DNA of 30,047 nucleotides from a virus: positions 1 through 30,047 of the IMG/VR virus record IMGVR_UViG_3300028553_000120. One strand, written 5' to 3'. The notes below the pieces were generated by a model that was not told where the DNA came from, made no database searches, and was given only the letters and a program-made list of their open reading frames with translations. Below, piece after piece: positions 23,200-30,047 of this stretch; position 1 is the first letter of the stretch, and every line of letters starts with the position of its first letter. A program made the position numbers and the translations under genes.

Positions 23200-24416
23200 C
23201 AAAGCTTCTCCACGACAGGGCCGGTCAGCGGGGCGGGCGCGCCCGCTGCCGCGGCGAGGTTGAGGGCGGCGGCCACCAGGTTGCCCACCAGCAACGGATA
23301 GGCGCGCGAGGGCTCACGGGCGGCCGTGCGGGCGGTCGCGTCGGCGATCTTCAACTTCTTGCGCAGGGCATCGAGCCCGCTCGGCGCGATCACCTCGGCC
23401 AGCTCCCGCCCGGCCAGGCGCAGCCGGTGCGCCAGGTAGCGGTCGAGTTGGTCATCGAGCGGATCGAGGCGGACCACTTCGGTCCGCGCCACCACCTCCC
23501 GGTAGGCGGGATTGCGCTCGCTCAGGCGATTGGCCAGCTCCGGCTGGCCCAGGATGATGATCGCCAGCAGGCGGGTCAGGCCGTACTTGACCTCCAGGAG
23601 GCGCTTCAGATGGCGGAGGCTCGGCTCCGGCATCGCGTGGGCTTCGTCGATCGCGATCGTCACCCGCTGGCCGGCCTCGCGGGCGGCGATGAGTGCATCG
23701 CGCATCTGCCGGGCGCGCGCTTCCGGGCTTTGGCGCAGCGACGCCTCCGGGTTCAGCCCATGGATGACCGCCTCCTGGATGTGCCCCACGCGCAGCAGCC
23801 GGCCGCGGGTGTCGCTGGCTTCCATGCCGGTGACATCGGGGCGGATCAGGATGTAGGGCGCGGCCTCGTCGTGGATGCGCTGCTCGATGTCGTCGAGCAA
23901 GGTGGTCTTGCCGGATCCGGACTCGCCGACCACGGCCAACAAGCCGCCGTTGCGGACCGTCGACCACATGGCTTCGCGGACATAGGCAATGTCGGGGGAC
24001 GAGAAAATGTCCGCGCGGCTTTCCGGGTCTCGCGCGAAGGGATCGCACGATAAACCGAAGTGCCGCCGGGTCGCTTGGTGAATGGGCTGTCGAAGCAGTA
24101 GCATGTCAGGGTCTTCTGTGTCGTTGGTCGGTTCAGGGGACACGTCGGCCGGGGGTGCAACCCCGGTCGACGCCTCTTTTGGCAGCGGGCGCTCCCAGCC
24201 CGCGGCCTCTTCAGTCGGCACGCCCTGTGCCTCCAACCAGTCCTGTACAGATGCCGTCGTCGCGGCGGCCGGCCGGCGTCCGTGCCGTAGCCAGTGGGTC
24301 ACCGTGCTGGGCGCCAAGTCCAGGCCGGTGGCCAGGGCACGCTGGCTCAGCCGGTGGGTGCGCAGCAGGTGGGCGAGTTGGGTCGCCATCGCGGTCTCCT
24401 CAGCATCGGCCCGCAT
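23199..24416 (-). CDS. B: MuB-like AAA ATPase of transposition (ExeA-type)
   Basis: The 405-residue protein starts with an Xre-type helix-turn-helix (residues 22-48, RLSQRALATGLDLAPSTVTH). A linker rich in Pro and acidic residues (80-105) follows, then an AAA+ domain with Walker A GESGSGKT (164-171), Walker B TIAIDEAH (253-260), a sensor-like IIILGQPEL (287-294) and a possible Arg finger region RNPAYREVVARTE (301-313). In Mu, B binds target DNA with ATP and presents it to transposase. The start at 24416 is set by an ATGA overlap with the transposase stop. Confidence 0.9.
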   Translation of the reverse strand: MRADAEETAMATQLAHLLRTHRLSQRALATGLDLAPSTVTHWLRHGRRPAAATTASVQDWLEAQGVPTEEAAGWERPLPKEASTGVAPPADVSPEPTNDTEDPDMLLLRQPIHQATRRHFGLSCDPFARDPESRADIFSSPDIAYVREAMWSTVRNGGLLAVVGESGSGKTTLLDDIEQRIHDEAAPYILIRPDVTGMEASDTRGRLLRVGHIQEAVIHGLNPEASLRQSPEARARQMRDALIAAREAGQRVTIAIDEAHAMPEPSLRHLKRLLEVKYGLTRLLAIIILGQPELANRLSERNPAYREVVARTEVVRLDPLDDQLDRYLAHRLRLAGRELAEVIAPSGLDALRKKLKIADATARTAAREPSRAYPLLVGNLVAAALNLAAAAGAPAPLTGPVVEKL

Positions 24417-26359
24417 CAGCGGACCACCGTGAGCCCAACGCGGGGTGCGTCGGGCAGAATCTCCACCGCCGGTGCGCAGTCGCGCACCAGGGCCTCCAGC
24501 GCATCCTCGGGCACGCCCGCGGGATACCGCTCGGCCAGCCATTGGTAGCGCTCCGGCCCCCACGCGCCCCCGGCGGCCCGCACCAGCGGGGCCAGGCGCA
24601 GCGCGGCGGCCACATGATCGAGCACCGGCGTCTCGACGATCGGCACGCGCACCCGGTGATCAGTGCCGCGGCGCGGCAGCCAGGCCACCGGCTCGGCGGT
24701 GTCGGCGGTGCGGTAGGGATCGATGCCGCGGCCGTCGTCCAGGCCGGCCAGCGGGCGGAAGCCCTTGCGACGGCGCGCCAGTTCGTCGTCGCGCAGCGTC
24801 GTGGTGCCGCTGGCGAGCATCGCTAAGTCCTTGCGCGCGCGGTCGGCGGCGGTGTCTTTCGGCCGGGCGTAGCGCTCGCCATCCACCGGGGCGTCGGAGC
24901 GGAATCCCCAGTCGTCGCGGGCCACCAGAGGCAGCGGGCGGTAGACCTCGCGGCCGGTCGCCGGGTCGGTGAGCACCGCCACGGCGTGGCCTTGGCCATC
25001 GGCGCCGAGCAGTGGGGACCACAGCACGGCGATCCGGTCGCCGACGTTGGCGCCGGGCACGTCGCTCACGTCCCAGTCCTGGCCGCGGTAGGCCACCGTG
25101 AGCTCGCCGTTGACTTTGGGGGTCGCTGGGTGTTCGGTGGCAAGCGTGCGCAGCACGGCCTCGCCCTCGGTAATGCGTAGTTCGTGCGGCTGTATTTTTG
25201 CCCAGGCGGCAAACCGGGTCAGGCCGTGGCGCGAGTGAATCGCGGTCGCGCCCCAATGGGCCTGGAACACGTCCGCCAGGGCGTTGAGCGAGTCAAAGTC
25301 GGTGACGCGCTGCTTCTGGAAGCGCAGGCCCGCCTCAAACGCGTGCTCGATGATGTCGTTGCCTTTCTCGACTGAGCCCTTGGCGCGCGGGTTGCGCCGC
25401 CCGGTCGGCTCCAGGTCGATGCCGGCCAGGCCGCAGAAGCGCTCGACCGTCCCGGCTGCGGTCGCACCGGGATCCACCACCAGGCGAAAGGGGGCACCGT
25501 GCACCGGGATGGCGGGATTGGCTTGGCGCGCCATGCAGCGCGCCAGGAAGGCCACGGTATGGGCGCCCGACTCGGAATGCGGGTAGTAATGCCACAGCAA
25601 GACCCCGGAACAATGGTCTGACATCACGTAGCGGATGACCCGCTGCTGGCTGATGGCCTGGATGTGCTCCGGCTTGTTCTTGTAGTGCTTGGCGGGGTCG
25701 AGCTCTTCGACCACCGCCCCGCCGCCCGGCAGGTAATAGACGACGCACACGCTGGCATCGATCTCCCAGCGGGCATTCGGATGCAGCGTGCGGATCGGCT
25801 GATGGGGCGTCGGCTGGCGCAGTTGGTCCTGATGCAGCCCGAAGCGCTTGAGCCCGCGACTGATCGCCGACAGGCTCAGCAGCTTCAGTTCGCCGGTCTC
25901 CGGGTCCACCCGCCCGGCCTGAATCAGCCCCTGCGCGCGCAGGGTGTCGACCGCATGGCCTAGCGACATGAGTTGTTTAGCGCCGCCCTTGCCGCGGGCG
26001 GATTCGGTCATCGTCGCCGCGAGCAGCCGGGCCTCGTGCTCGGGGAGGCTCGCCAGCCCCGTCAACTGCGCATCCAGCGCCAGCAGCGCATCGCGCGCCG
26101 CCGGATCGTCCCCCGCCGCCACTTGCGCGGCCAGGGCGCGCCGCTGGCTCAGCACCCGCGTTTGGCTGTCGGCCCGCACCGCGCGCGGGGTCCCGCGATG
26201 CGGGCGCATCCAGGTATAGAGCGTCTGCGCAGACACGCCCAACTCCGCGCAGGCCGCGGCGACGATGGCACGTTTTTTCCCATGGCCGGCCGTGGCCAAC
26301 GCCTCGGCAACGCGGGCGGCAGCGGCGATCTGCGGGGGTGTCGGCATGGCGATACTCAT
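24416..26359 (-). CDS. A: MuA-like DDE transposase
   Basis: The 647-residue protein is a B3/Mu-type phage transposase. The N-terminal region (8-55) is a helix-turn-helix (KRAIVAAACAELGVSAQTLY). The catalytic core has Asp201 (RWEIDASVCV), Asp296 (FRLVVDPGAT) and Glu331 (RRNPRAKGSVEKGN), a DD-34-E layout. A C-terminal beta domain (VAYRGQDWDVSDVPGANVGD, then DRIAVLWSP) resembles the Mu-type C-terminal transposase domain. It performs integration and replicative transposition with the B-like ATPase. ATG 26359 makes an ATGA overlap; ATG 26347 is possible. Confidence 0.93.
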   Translation of the reverse strand: MSIAMPTPPQIAAAARVAEALATAGHGKKRAIVAAACAELGVSAQTLYTWMRPHRGTPRAVRADSQTRVLSQRRALAAQVAAGDDPAARDALLALDAQLTGLASLPEHEARLLAATMTESARGKGGAKQLMSLGHAVDTLRAQGLIQAGRVDPETGELKLLSLSAISRGLKRFGLHQDQLRQPTPHQPIRTLHPNARWEIDASVCVVYYLPGGGAVVEELDPAKHYKNKPEHIQAISQQRVIRYVMSDHCSGVLLWHYYPHSESGAHTVAFLARCMARQANPAIPVHGAPFRLVVDPGATAAGTVERFCGLAGIDLEPTGRRNPRAKGSVEKGNDIIEHAFEAGLRFQKQRVTDFDSLNALADVFQAHWGATAIHSRHGLTRFAAWAKIQPHELRITEGEAVLRTLATEHPATPKVNGELTVAYRGQDWDVSDVPGANVGDRIAVLWSPLLGADGQGHAVAVLTDPATGREVYRPLPLVARDDWGFRSDAPVDGERYARPKDTAADRARKDLAMLASGTTTLRDDELARRRKGFRPLAGLDDGRGIDPYRTADTAEPVAWLPRRGTDHRVRVPIVETPVLDHVAAALRLAPLVRAAGGAWGPERYQWLAERYPAGVPEDALEALVRDCAPAVEILPDAPRVGLTVVR

Positions 26360-26616
26360 GCGGCGGCGAGATCGATGGGCCAGGGGCGCAGGCCATCGCT
26401 GGCGCGCAGTCCCAGCAGCGGATCGGCATCGTGCAGCAGCGCCAAAGCATCGGCGGCGGCGTCCAGCGCCAGAGGCGCGCCGCCGGCAATCTCCCAGCGA
26501 TCGGATGTCAGGCGCACGACGGATACCCCGTGCAGATGCAGCTCGACAAGCGGCAGCATCACGGGCAGGAGGGCGCGCAGGGCGTTGGCGGCGGGGGTGT
26601 GAGTCCAGGTGTACAT
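26356..26616 (-). CDS. Small unknown early protein, paralogue of late small gene
   Basis: From ATG 26616 the product is 86 residues: MYTWTHTPAANALRALLPVM, then VSVVRLTSDRWEIAGG and an Ala/Leu helix. The V.VVRL..D.W core matches the small late protein at 16392-16655. The function is unknown. TTG 26622 overlaps the upstream stop and could be an alternative start. It lies just before the transposase gene. Confidence 0.62.
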   Translation of the reverse strand: MYTWTHTPAANALRALLPVMLPLVELHLHGVSVVRLTSDRWEIAGGAPLALDAAADALALLHDADPLLGLRASDGLRPWPIDLAAA

Positions 26617-26618
26617 GA

Positions 26619-27635
26619 TCAACTGTCCAGGCGCTCGCCGGTGGTGGGGATGGCCGTGTCCGCGGGGTCGACAGCGCCGGCTTGCGCGCGGTCGAAAGAC
26701 ACCCCCACGGCATCCCAGATGCTGGCCTCGGGCAGCAGCGCGCCGTCCGGAGCGGCCTTCACGTCGAACTCGAACTCCACCTCGGCCAGGGCGCGGCGCA
26801 ACTGCCCCATGGCGCCGGCAATGGCGTCATCGGCCGGGAGCCCGGTGCTGTCGGCGTGCTCGCGCACGGCCTTGAGGATGATCCGCAGGTCGCCGACGAT
26901 GGCGATCTCGGCATGGGCGGTGCGGCGCAGCAGTTCGCCCAGGAGTTGGGCGCGCTGTTCGTCCGGATCTGCGACCGCGACTTGGATCAGCAGGGATTGC
27001 TGGTCGCGTTCGGCGCGGAGTTTCGCGACTTCGGTCGCAAGCTTGTCAATCTTGGCGGATTTTTCTGCCAGCACTGAATCCTTGGCCGCTTCGACCTGAC
27101 GGGATTCCCTCCAGTGCGCCCGCAACTGGGTCGCGGTCATCAGGTCGGCCTGGTCATACGTGATGCCGCCAACCTCGCCCCCGTTGCGCAAGGCGGCCGC
27201 CTCGTCATCATCCAGGGTCAGATACTCCAGCATCCGCGACACCGACGTGGCCGCTTTTGCCAAATGCGCCAAATTGGCGGATTTGGCGGTTTTGAGCGCG
27301 GCGCCCATAAACCGCTCCGCGGTGCGGGTGGCGATTCCAAGGACACCCAGCGCCTGGGAAAAATTGCCGTGCCCGGTCACTTGCTTGAGCAGACACAGCC
27401 GCTTGCCAAGCTCCAGACAGTCATCAACGGTGCGCCGCTGATACATCCTGATGCCGTCCATCAGCGCCGGCACTGTCAACGGGCCGTCATAACTCAGCGT
27501 CTGCGCCAGGTCTGTCGCTGCATCGTACTGGCCATCCGCCTCCGCCTGCATCGCCCGAAAGGTCGGATCGCTCGCCGCGATCTCTTCATCCGTCGCCGCC
27601 GGTACAAACGGCGTCACACTCTTCGTCCGCCCCAT
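26619..27635 (-). CDS. Coiled-coil early protein, possibly DUF3102-like
   Basis: The 338-residue protein has an N-terminal helical domain (about 50-125) with LELGKRLCLLKQVTGHGNFS and LGIATRTAERFMGAALKTAK, similar to DUF3102-type or ParB-like helix-turn-helix regions. A coiled coil follows (about 180-215, VEAAKDSVLAEKSAKIDKLA), then an acidic C-terminal domain. The peptide KSANLAHLAKA near 119 is one of the recurring KSAN motifs. ATG 27635 is preceded by AGGAG at 7 bases, one of the few good ribosome sites here. No confident function. Confidence 0.78.
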   Translation of the reverse strand: MGRTKSVTPFVPAATDEEIAASDPTFRAMQAEADGQYDAATDLAQTLSYDGPLTVPALMDGIRMYQRRTVDDCLELGKRLCLLKQVTGHGNFSQALGVLGIATRTAERFMGAALKTAKSANLAHLAKAATSVSRMLEYLTLDDDEAAALRNGGEVGGITYDQADLMTATQLRAHWRESRQVEAAKDSVLAEKSAKIDKLATEVAKLRAERDQQSLLIQVAVADPDEQRAQLLGELLRRTAHAEIAIVGDLRIILKAVREHADSTGLPADDAIAGAMGQLRRALAEVEFEFDVKAAPDGALLPEASIWDAVGVSFDRAQAGAVDPADTAIPTTGERLDS

Positions 27636-27655
27636 GATCCACTCCTATTAGATGA

Positions 27656-27967
27656 TCAACTCGCCGGTGTCGTGATGCGCTTGGCCAGTTCGGCCGCGCG
27701 CCGCTCCGCGTCATCGAGCGACCGGAGAATCCCGGCTGCCCGCTGTGCCCAGCGGATCGAGGGCCGCACCCGGTCGGTCCCGCTGATGCGCTCGATCGCC
27801 CCCCGATCGTCCAGCGTCGCCAGGTAGCGCGTCACCGCGCTGCCCGACAGCCCCAACTCCCGGCGCACATCGCCGGGCGTCAGGCCCACGCTGTAATCGG
27901 CGCGGAACAGCAGATCGAGCACGTCGAGAACGGCGCCGGCACTGGCGACCGTCTCGGTAGTGGCCAT
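27656..27967 (-). CDS. Winged helix-turn-helix protein
   Basis: The 103-residue product contains a winged-helix domain of IclR/MarR type: VLDVLDLLFRADYSVGLTPG, then DVRRELGLSGSAVTRYLATL and DDRGAIERISGTDRVRPSIR. The recognition helix is near residues 42-52. It probably binds DNA and may regulate early genes. ATG 27967 overlaps the DUF3164 stop by ATGA. The frame stays open upstream to 28219, but that part reads through the KSAN repeats in another frame and is not likely to be coding. Confidence 0.8.
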   Translation of the reverse strand: MATTETVASAGAVLDVLDLLFRADYSVGLTPGDVRRELGLSGSAVTRYLATLDDRGAIERISGTDRVRPSIRWAQRAAGILRSLDDAERRAAELAKRITTPAS

Positions 27968-28701
27968 CAGTTGCGCCCCTCGGCATCGGCCAAATTGGCC
28001 AAATTGGCCAAATTGGCGGATTTGTCCGGCGCGTCGGCGGCATCCAAATCCGCCAATTTGGCGGATTTGACCGGGGCGTCGGCCGGCTGAATCGCGGAGA
28101 AGTCGAGCGGAATCTGCCGCCACGGCTGCGTCGCATCGTCGCGCTCGTAGACCCGGAAGTAGGTCACGGAACCCTGCGCCTGGAGCGAGTCGCGGATTGC
28201 CTGTTGCGCGGATCGCCACCGTGGGTCGTCGATCTTCACCGCCACGAAGTCCAGGAGGCGCGCGACATTCAACTGCCCCGTCTTGGTGTTCCTCCGGAAC
28301 GCCCGGTCGACGATCGCTACGAGCGCCGGCCCCGCCTCCCGCGTCGCATCCGCCAGGTACTCACGCACCAGCGCCTCGGCCGCGTGGATCTGCTCGCCGA
28401 CCACCACCCGATCCGCACTCACCCGCTCGACCTTCAGCCGGCTGGCGTAGTTGGGCAGCACGCAATTACCGCTGGTTCCGGTGATATCCACGTCATACTC
28501 GGACGCCACCAGCGCCACATGCTCGGCCACCTCGGCCAAGAACTGCGCCTTGAGCGCGGCCATGTCCGCGTTGACCCGCCGCGCCACGGCGCCGAGCTTG
28601 TTCACCAGGTGGTCGCGCAGCAGATCGACCTCTGGCACATTCTTGAGGGGCACCAGGCGATCCTGGCCGTCGAGCAGATAGCCGGCAGGTACCTCGCTCA
28701 T
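27967..28701 (-). CDS. DUF3164 family protein with repetitive C-terminal tail
   Basis: The 244-residue protein follows the DUF3164 family of Mu-like phages: YLLDGQDRLVPLKNVPEVDL near the start, then FLAEVAEHVALVASEYDVDI, LVAIVDRAFRRNTKTGQLNV and VTYFRVYERDDATQPWRQIP. The family part ends near residue 205. A tail of about 38 residues follows, with KSAKLADLDAADAPDKSANL and two further ANLA repeats, encoded by tandem DNA. The role of the family is unknown. ATG 28701 overlaps the upstream stop by ATGA. Confidence 0.87.
   Translation of the reverse strand: MSEVPAGYLLDGQDRLVPLKNVPEVDLLRDHLVNKLGAVARRVNADMAALKAQFLAEVAEHVALVASEYDVDITGTSGNCVLPNYASRLKVERVSADRVVVGEQIHAAEALVREYLADATREAGPALVAIVDRAFRRNTKTGQLNVARLLDFVAVKIDDPRWRSAQQAIRDSLQAQGSVTYFRVYERDDATQPWRQIPLDFSAIQPADAPVKSAKLADLDAADAPDKSANLANLANLADAEGRN
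27990..28016. repeat. Three tandem 9-bp repeats in the DUF3164 gene end
   Basis: CCAAATTGG occurs three times head to tail (27990, 27999, 28008), followed by CGGATTTG. On the coding strand these are AAT TTG GCC units that give NLA repeats. The 9-base unit is nearly palindromic. Confidence 0.95.
28045..28069. repeat. Perfect 25-bp palindrome within coding sequence
   Basis: Arms of 12 bases, CAAATCCGCCAA and its inverse, surround one central T at 28057. It lies 28 bases from the three 9-bp repeats and shares CCGCCAAATTGGCGG-type sequence with the site at 27270-27290. It encodes KSAKLADL of the DUF3164 tail. A protein-binding site within the gene is possible. Confidence 0.85.
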
Positions 28702-28982
28702 CGCCCACCCCCCGCCGCCGTCACGACGCGCGGAATCCGCCACTCCACCACCACCCCCTGATCCATCTGCGACACCAGCGTCTCGGCGTGCCGAGACCAC
28801 CGGGACCGCGCCGGCCGGCGTCCGGTCCAGGTCCGCGGCGGTGCCACCGTCACCCGCGCCCCCGCTGTCGACGCATGGGCCGCCAACACCTCCACCCCCT
28901 CCGCGCTCAGCCGCCCGCACGCTGCCAGCCCGGCCAGCGCCGCCTCGCGCACCGTCATCACTCGCGCCATCGGTCCGCTCAT
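28698..28982 (-). CDS. Unknown early protein
   Basis: The 94-residue product starts MSGPMARVMTVREAALAGLA, then ACGRLSAEGVEVLAAHASTA and a basic patch RTWTGRRPARSRWSRHAETL. No family is recognised; the patch suggests nucleic acid binding. ATGA overlaps mark both ends; GTG 28985 is a possible start one codon earlier. Confidence 0.65.
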   Translation of the reverse strand: MSGPMARVMTVREAALAGLAACGRLSAEGVEVLAAHASTAGARVTVAPPRTWTGRRPARSRWSRHAETLVSQMDQGVVVEWRIPRVVTAAGGGR

Positions 28983-29341
28983 CACTCAGCCCTCGGTTCC
29001 CGGCCATCGGCCGGCGTTGCCCGGCGTCCGCGCCCCACGCGCGACCGCTCGGTGTGTTCAAGTTTCCCGCGCGGATACGGCACCACCGCCGACCCCAGGT
29101 CAGCCCGCAGCGCGTCGACAATCGCCGCGCCCTCGCTCCCCTGCGGCGCCAGCCCGCGCTCCAGTTGCCGGCGGATCGTCGAGATCGCCGTCTGGTACGC
29201 CGCCTGCCGCGCCCGGCCGTTGGCATCCGCCCAGGCCGCGACCCAGCCGCGCAGTGACGTTCCGCGTGTAATCAACTCGGCGCGGATTCCGCGCATCACC
29301 GCGTCGGATTTTTCTGACGTGCGGGGCGTAGATCGCGCCAT
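28982..29341 (-). CDS. First early gene, Ner-like DNA-binding protein
   Basis: From ATG 29341 the product is 119 residues and basic. Residues about 15-60 (MRGIRAELITRGTSLRGWVA, then AWADANGRARQAAYQTAIST) resemble the (R)GTSLR.WA...G helix-turn-helix seen in the first early gene of many Mu-like phages, in the place of Mu ner. It probably tunes early and repressor transcription. ATG 29363 is an alternative start that would give an almost leaderless message from the candidate promoter. The C-terminus is basic and disordered. Confidence 0.72.
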   Translation of the reverse strand: MARSTPRTSEKSDAVMRGIRAELITRGTSLRGWVAAWADANGRARQAAYQTAISTIRRQLERGLAPQGSEGAAIVDALRADLGSAVVPYPRGKLEHTERSRVGRGRRATPADGREPRAE

Positions 29342-29401
29342 GGCGTATGCTGTAGGTGAGTTCATAATATGCACTGTATCCGTAATGCCTGCGGTTTGCA
29401 A
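29342..29401. promoter_or_regulatory. Divergent early/repressor control region
   Basis: On the minus strand TTGCAA (29401-29396), a 17-base gap and TACAGT (29378-29373) form a candidate early promoter, starting near 29366. On the plus strand CATAAT (29363-29368) could be the repressor -10. TATGCTGTA (29346-29354) and TATGCACTGTA (29368-29378) are repeats 22 bases apart, two turns of helix, and are candidate operators for the repressor or the Ner-like protein. Confidence 0.5.
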
Positions 29402-29912
29402 GGGGAAAAAAATAGCAATTTTGTCTGCACCGCCCGACCAAGAGTCCGCCCCTGCTATAGTCGACAGGCTGTGCGAGGCCCTGGGCGTGCCGAACTACGC
29501 CGCGCTAGGCCGTGCTTTGGGCGTATCTCGGGATCAGGTCAGCAAATGGCGCAACAGGCAGTCGCGCCCGTATGCCGAATGTATGCGCGTGGCAAAAGAA
29601 CAGGGGGTGTCGCTGGATTGGCTACTGATGGGGGTGGGGGACATGCGCAGTGGCGCGCGGCCTGAGCCGCCGCCTCCTGCTGCCGAGATCGAGGACGACG
29701 AAGCCGCGGGGAGCAGCCTGCACTACCGCATCGCCGCCCTCACGGGGCTGCTGGGGCAACTTGAACCAGGGGACTCCGATGCAATCCTGACTGCGGCTCT
29801 CTCTCGCGCTACGGAAGCGCAACGCTTAGCCGCACTGGAGCGCGCCGTCCAAAAATTCAGCGAAAAGCGACCCCGCAAAAGGGCCGGAAAGCCATCCGAC
29901 AGCGCCGGCTAA
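29385..29912 (+). CDS. CI-type phage repressor
   Basis: This is the only plus-strand gene that I support. From ATG 29385 it encodes 175 residues. The N-terminal domain is a helix-turn-helix of the CI repressor type (about 36-62, NYAALGRALGVSRDQVSKWR), followed by VAKEQGVSLDWLLMGVGDM, the standard continuation in this family. A Pro/Glu-rich linker (92-110) leads to a helical end (LHYRIAALTGLLGQLEPGDS) and a very basic tail (KRPRKRAGKPSDSAG). There is no peptidase domain, so it is not a LexA-type self-cleaving repressor. It should hold the lysogenic state by blocking the early promoter it faces. TTG 29421 is an alternative start. Confidence 0.85.
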   Translation: MPAVCKGKKIAILSAPPDQESAPAIVDRLCEALGVPNYAALGRALGVSRDQVSKWRNRQSRPYAECMRVAKEQGVSLDWLLMGVGDMRSGARPEPPPPAAEIEDDEAAGSSLHYRIAALTGLLGQLEPGDSDAILTAALSRATEAQRLAALERAVQKFSEKRPRKRAGKPSDSAG

Positions 29913-30047
29913 GCCATTGCGCCCTGCGCAAGCCCGTACCGCGCCGGTCCGCTTTGATCCGCTTTAATCCGGCCTCTTCCGGCCATTTATCGCGCCGCGC
30001 CCGTTCTATTTATCTAGCGCGTGCTCAACATGGGCTCTCTGGCCGGC
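29913..30047. other. Non-coding end region, candidate transposase-binding sites and phage terminus
   Basis: No gene is seen. Two tandem 10-base units (TCCGCTTTGA, TCCGCTTTAA, from 29949) and two copies of ATTTATC followed by GCGC-type sequence (29985 and 30008, 23 bases apart) suggest sub-terminal repeats. CA at 29-30 of the 30000 block (30029-30030, in GTGCTCAACA) could be the phage end, as Mu-type ends are TG...CA. The last 17 bases would then be host DNA. Confidence 0.4.

Noticed and set aside
27968-28219. Upstream extension of the winged-helix gene
   Set aside because: It overlaps DUF3164 in another frame, and the ATGA start at 27967 fits the operon.
1-30047. tRNA or rRNA genes
   Set aside because: I saw no cloverleaf with a CCA-type end nor any conserved rRNA segment; the window is densely packed with phage genes.

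Overview
The window reads as most of a Mu-like transposable prophage in a high-GC gammaproteobacterium. A purple sulfur bacterium or relative (Chromatiales type) is plausible from the base composition and from a hairpin repeat of a type common in such genomes, but no host gene is visible to prove it. Almost everything is on the minus strand, so the phage reads from right to left. Head genes resemble Mu, while the tail tube looks siphovirus-like, as in B3/D3112-type transposable phages.

Right end (29.3-30.05 kb): a CI-type repressor on the plus strand faces the early operon. Between them lie overlapping promoters and repeated operator-like motifs. Beyond the repressor are short direct repeats that could be transposase-binding sites near the phage terminus, possibly ending at about 30030. 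Early operon (29.34-18.77 kb): about 18 genes, nearly all joined by 4-base ATGA overlaps. It runs from a Ner-like DNA-binding protein through DUF3164, a winged helix, a coiled-coil protein, the DDE transposase (A) and its AAA ATPase (B), then several small unknowns with GemA among them, to a Mor/C-type activator.

Late region: a perfect 29-bp inverted repeat separates the activator gene from the lysis genes. The first late unit (18.55-10.38 kb) carries amidase, holin-like and spanin-like genes, DUF2730, a gp26-like protein, DUF3486, large terminase, portal, gp30/F and G. The second late unit starts at 10.16 kb with protease/scaffold (I/Z), then decoration protein, major head protein T, gp35-, J- and K-like genes and a tail tube. 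Both units start with the same module: an identical 22-bp palindrome whose near edge is exactly 35 bases upstream of the ATG, followed by a CACACT -10-like element and no Shine-Dalgarno sequence. This matches the known Mu layout, where activator C drives Plys and PI.

Left end (1-5.2 kb): after the tail tube, where tail-completion genes would be expected, there are accessory, probably receptor- or surface-directed genes. They are a 1094-residue protein joining a head-decoration-like domain to a glycosidase-like region and a carbohydrate-binding-like domain, a fibre protein with five 14-residue repeats, a small duplicated-motif protein, and a secreted G8-like protein that runs off the window. 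Tape measure and other tail genes are not visible and may lie beyond position 1.
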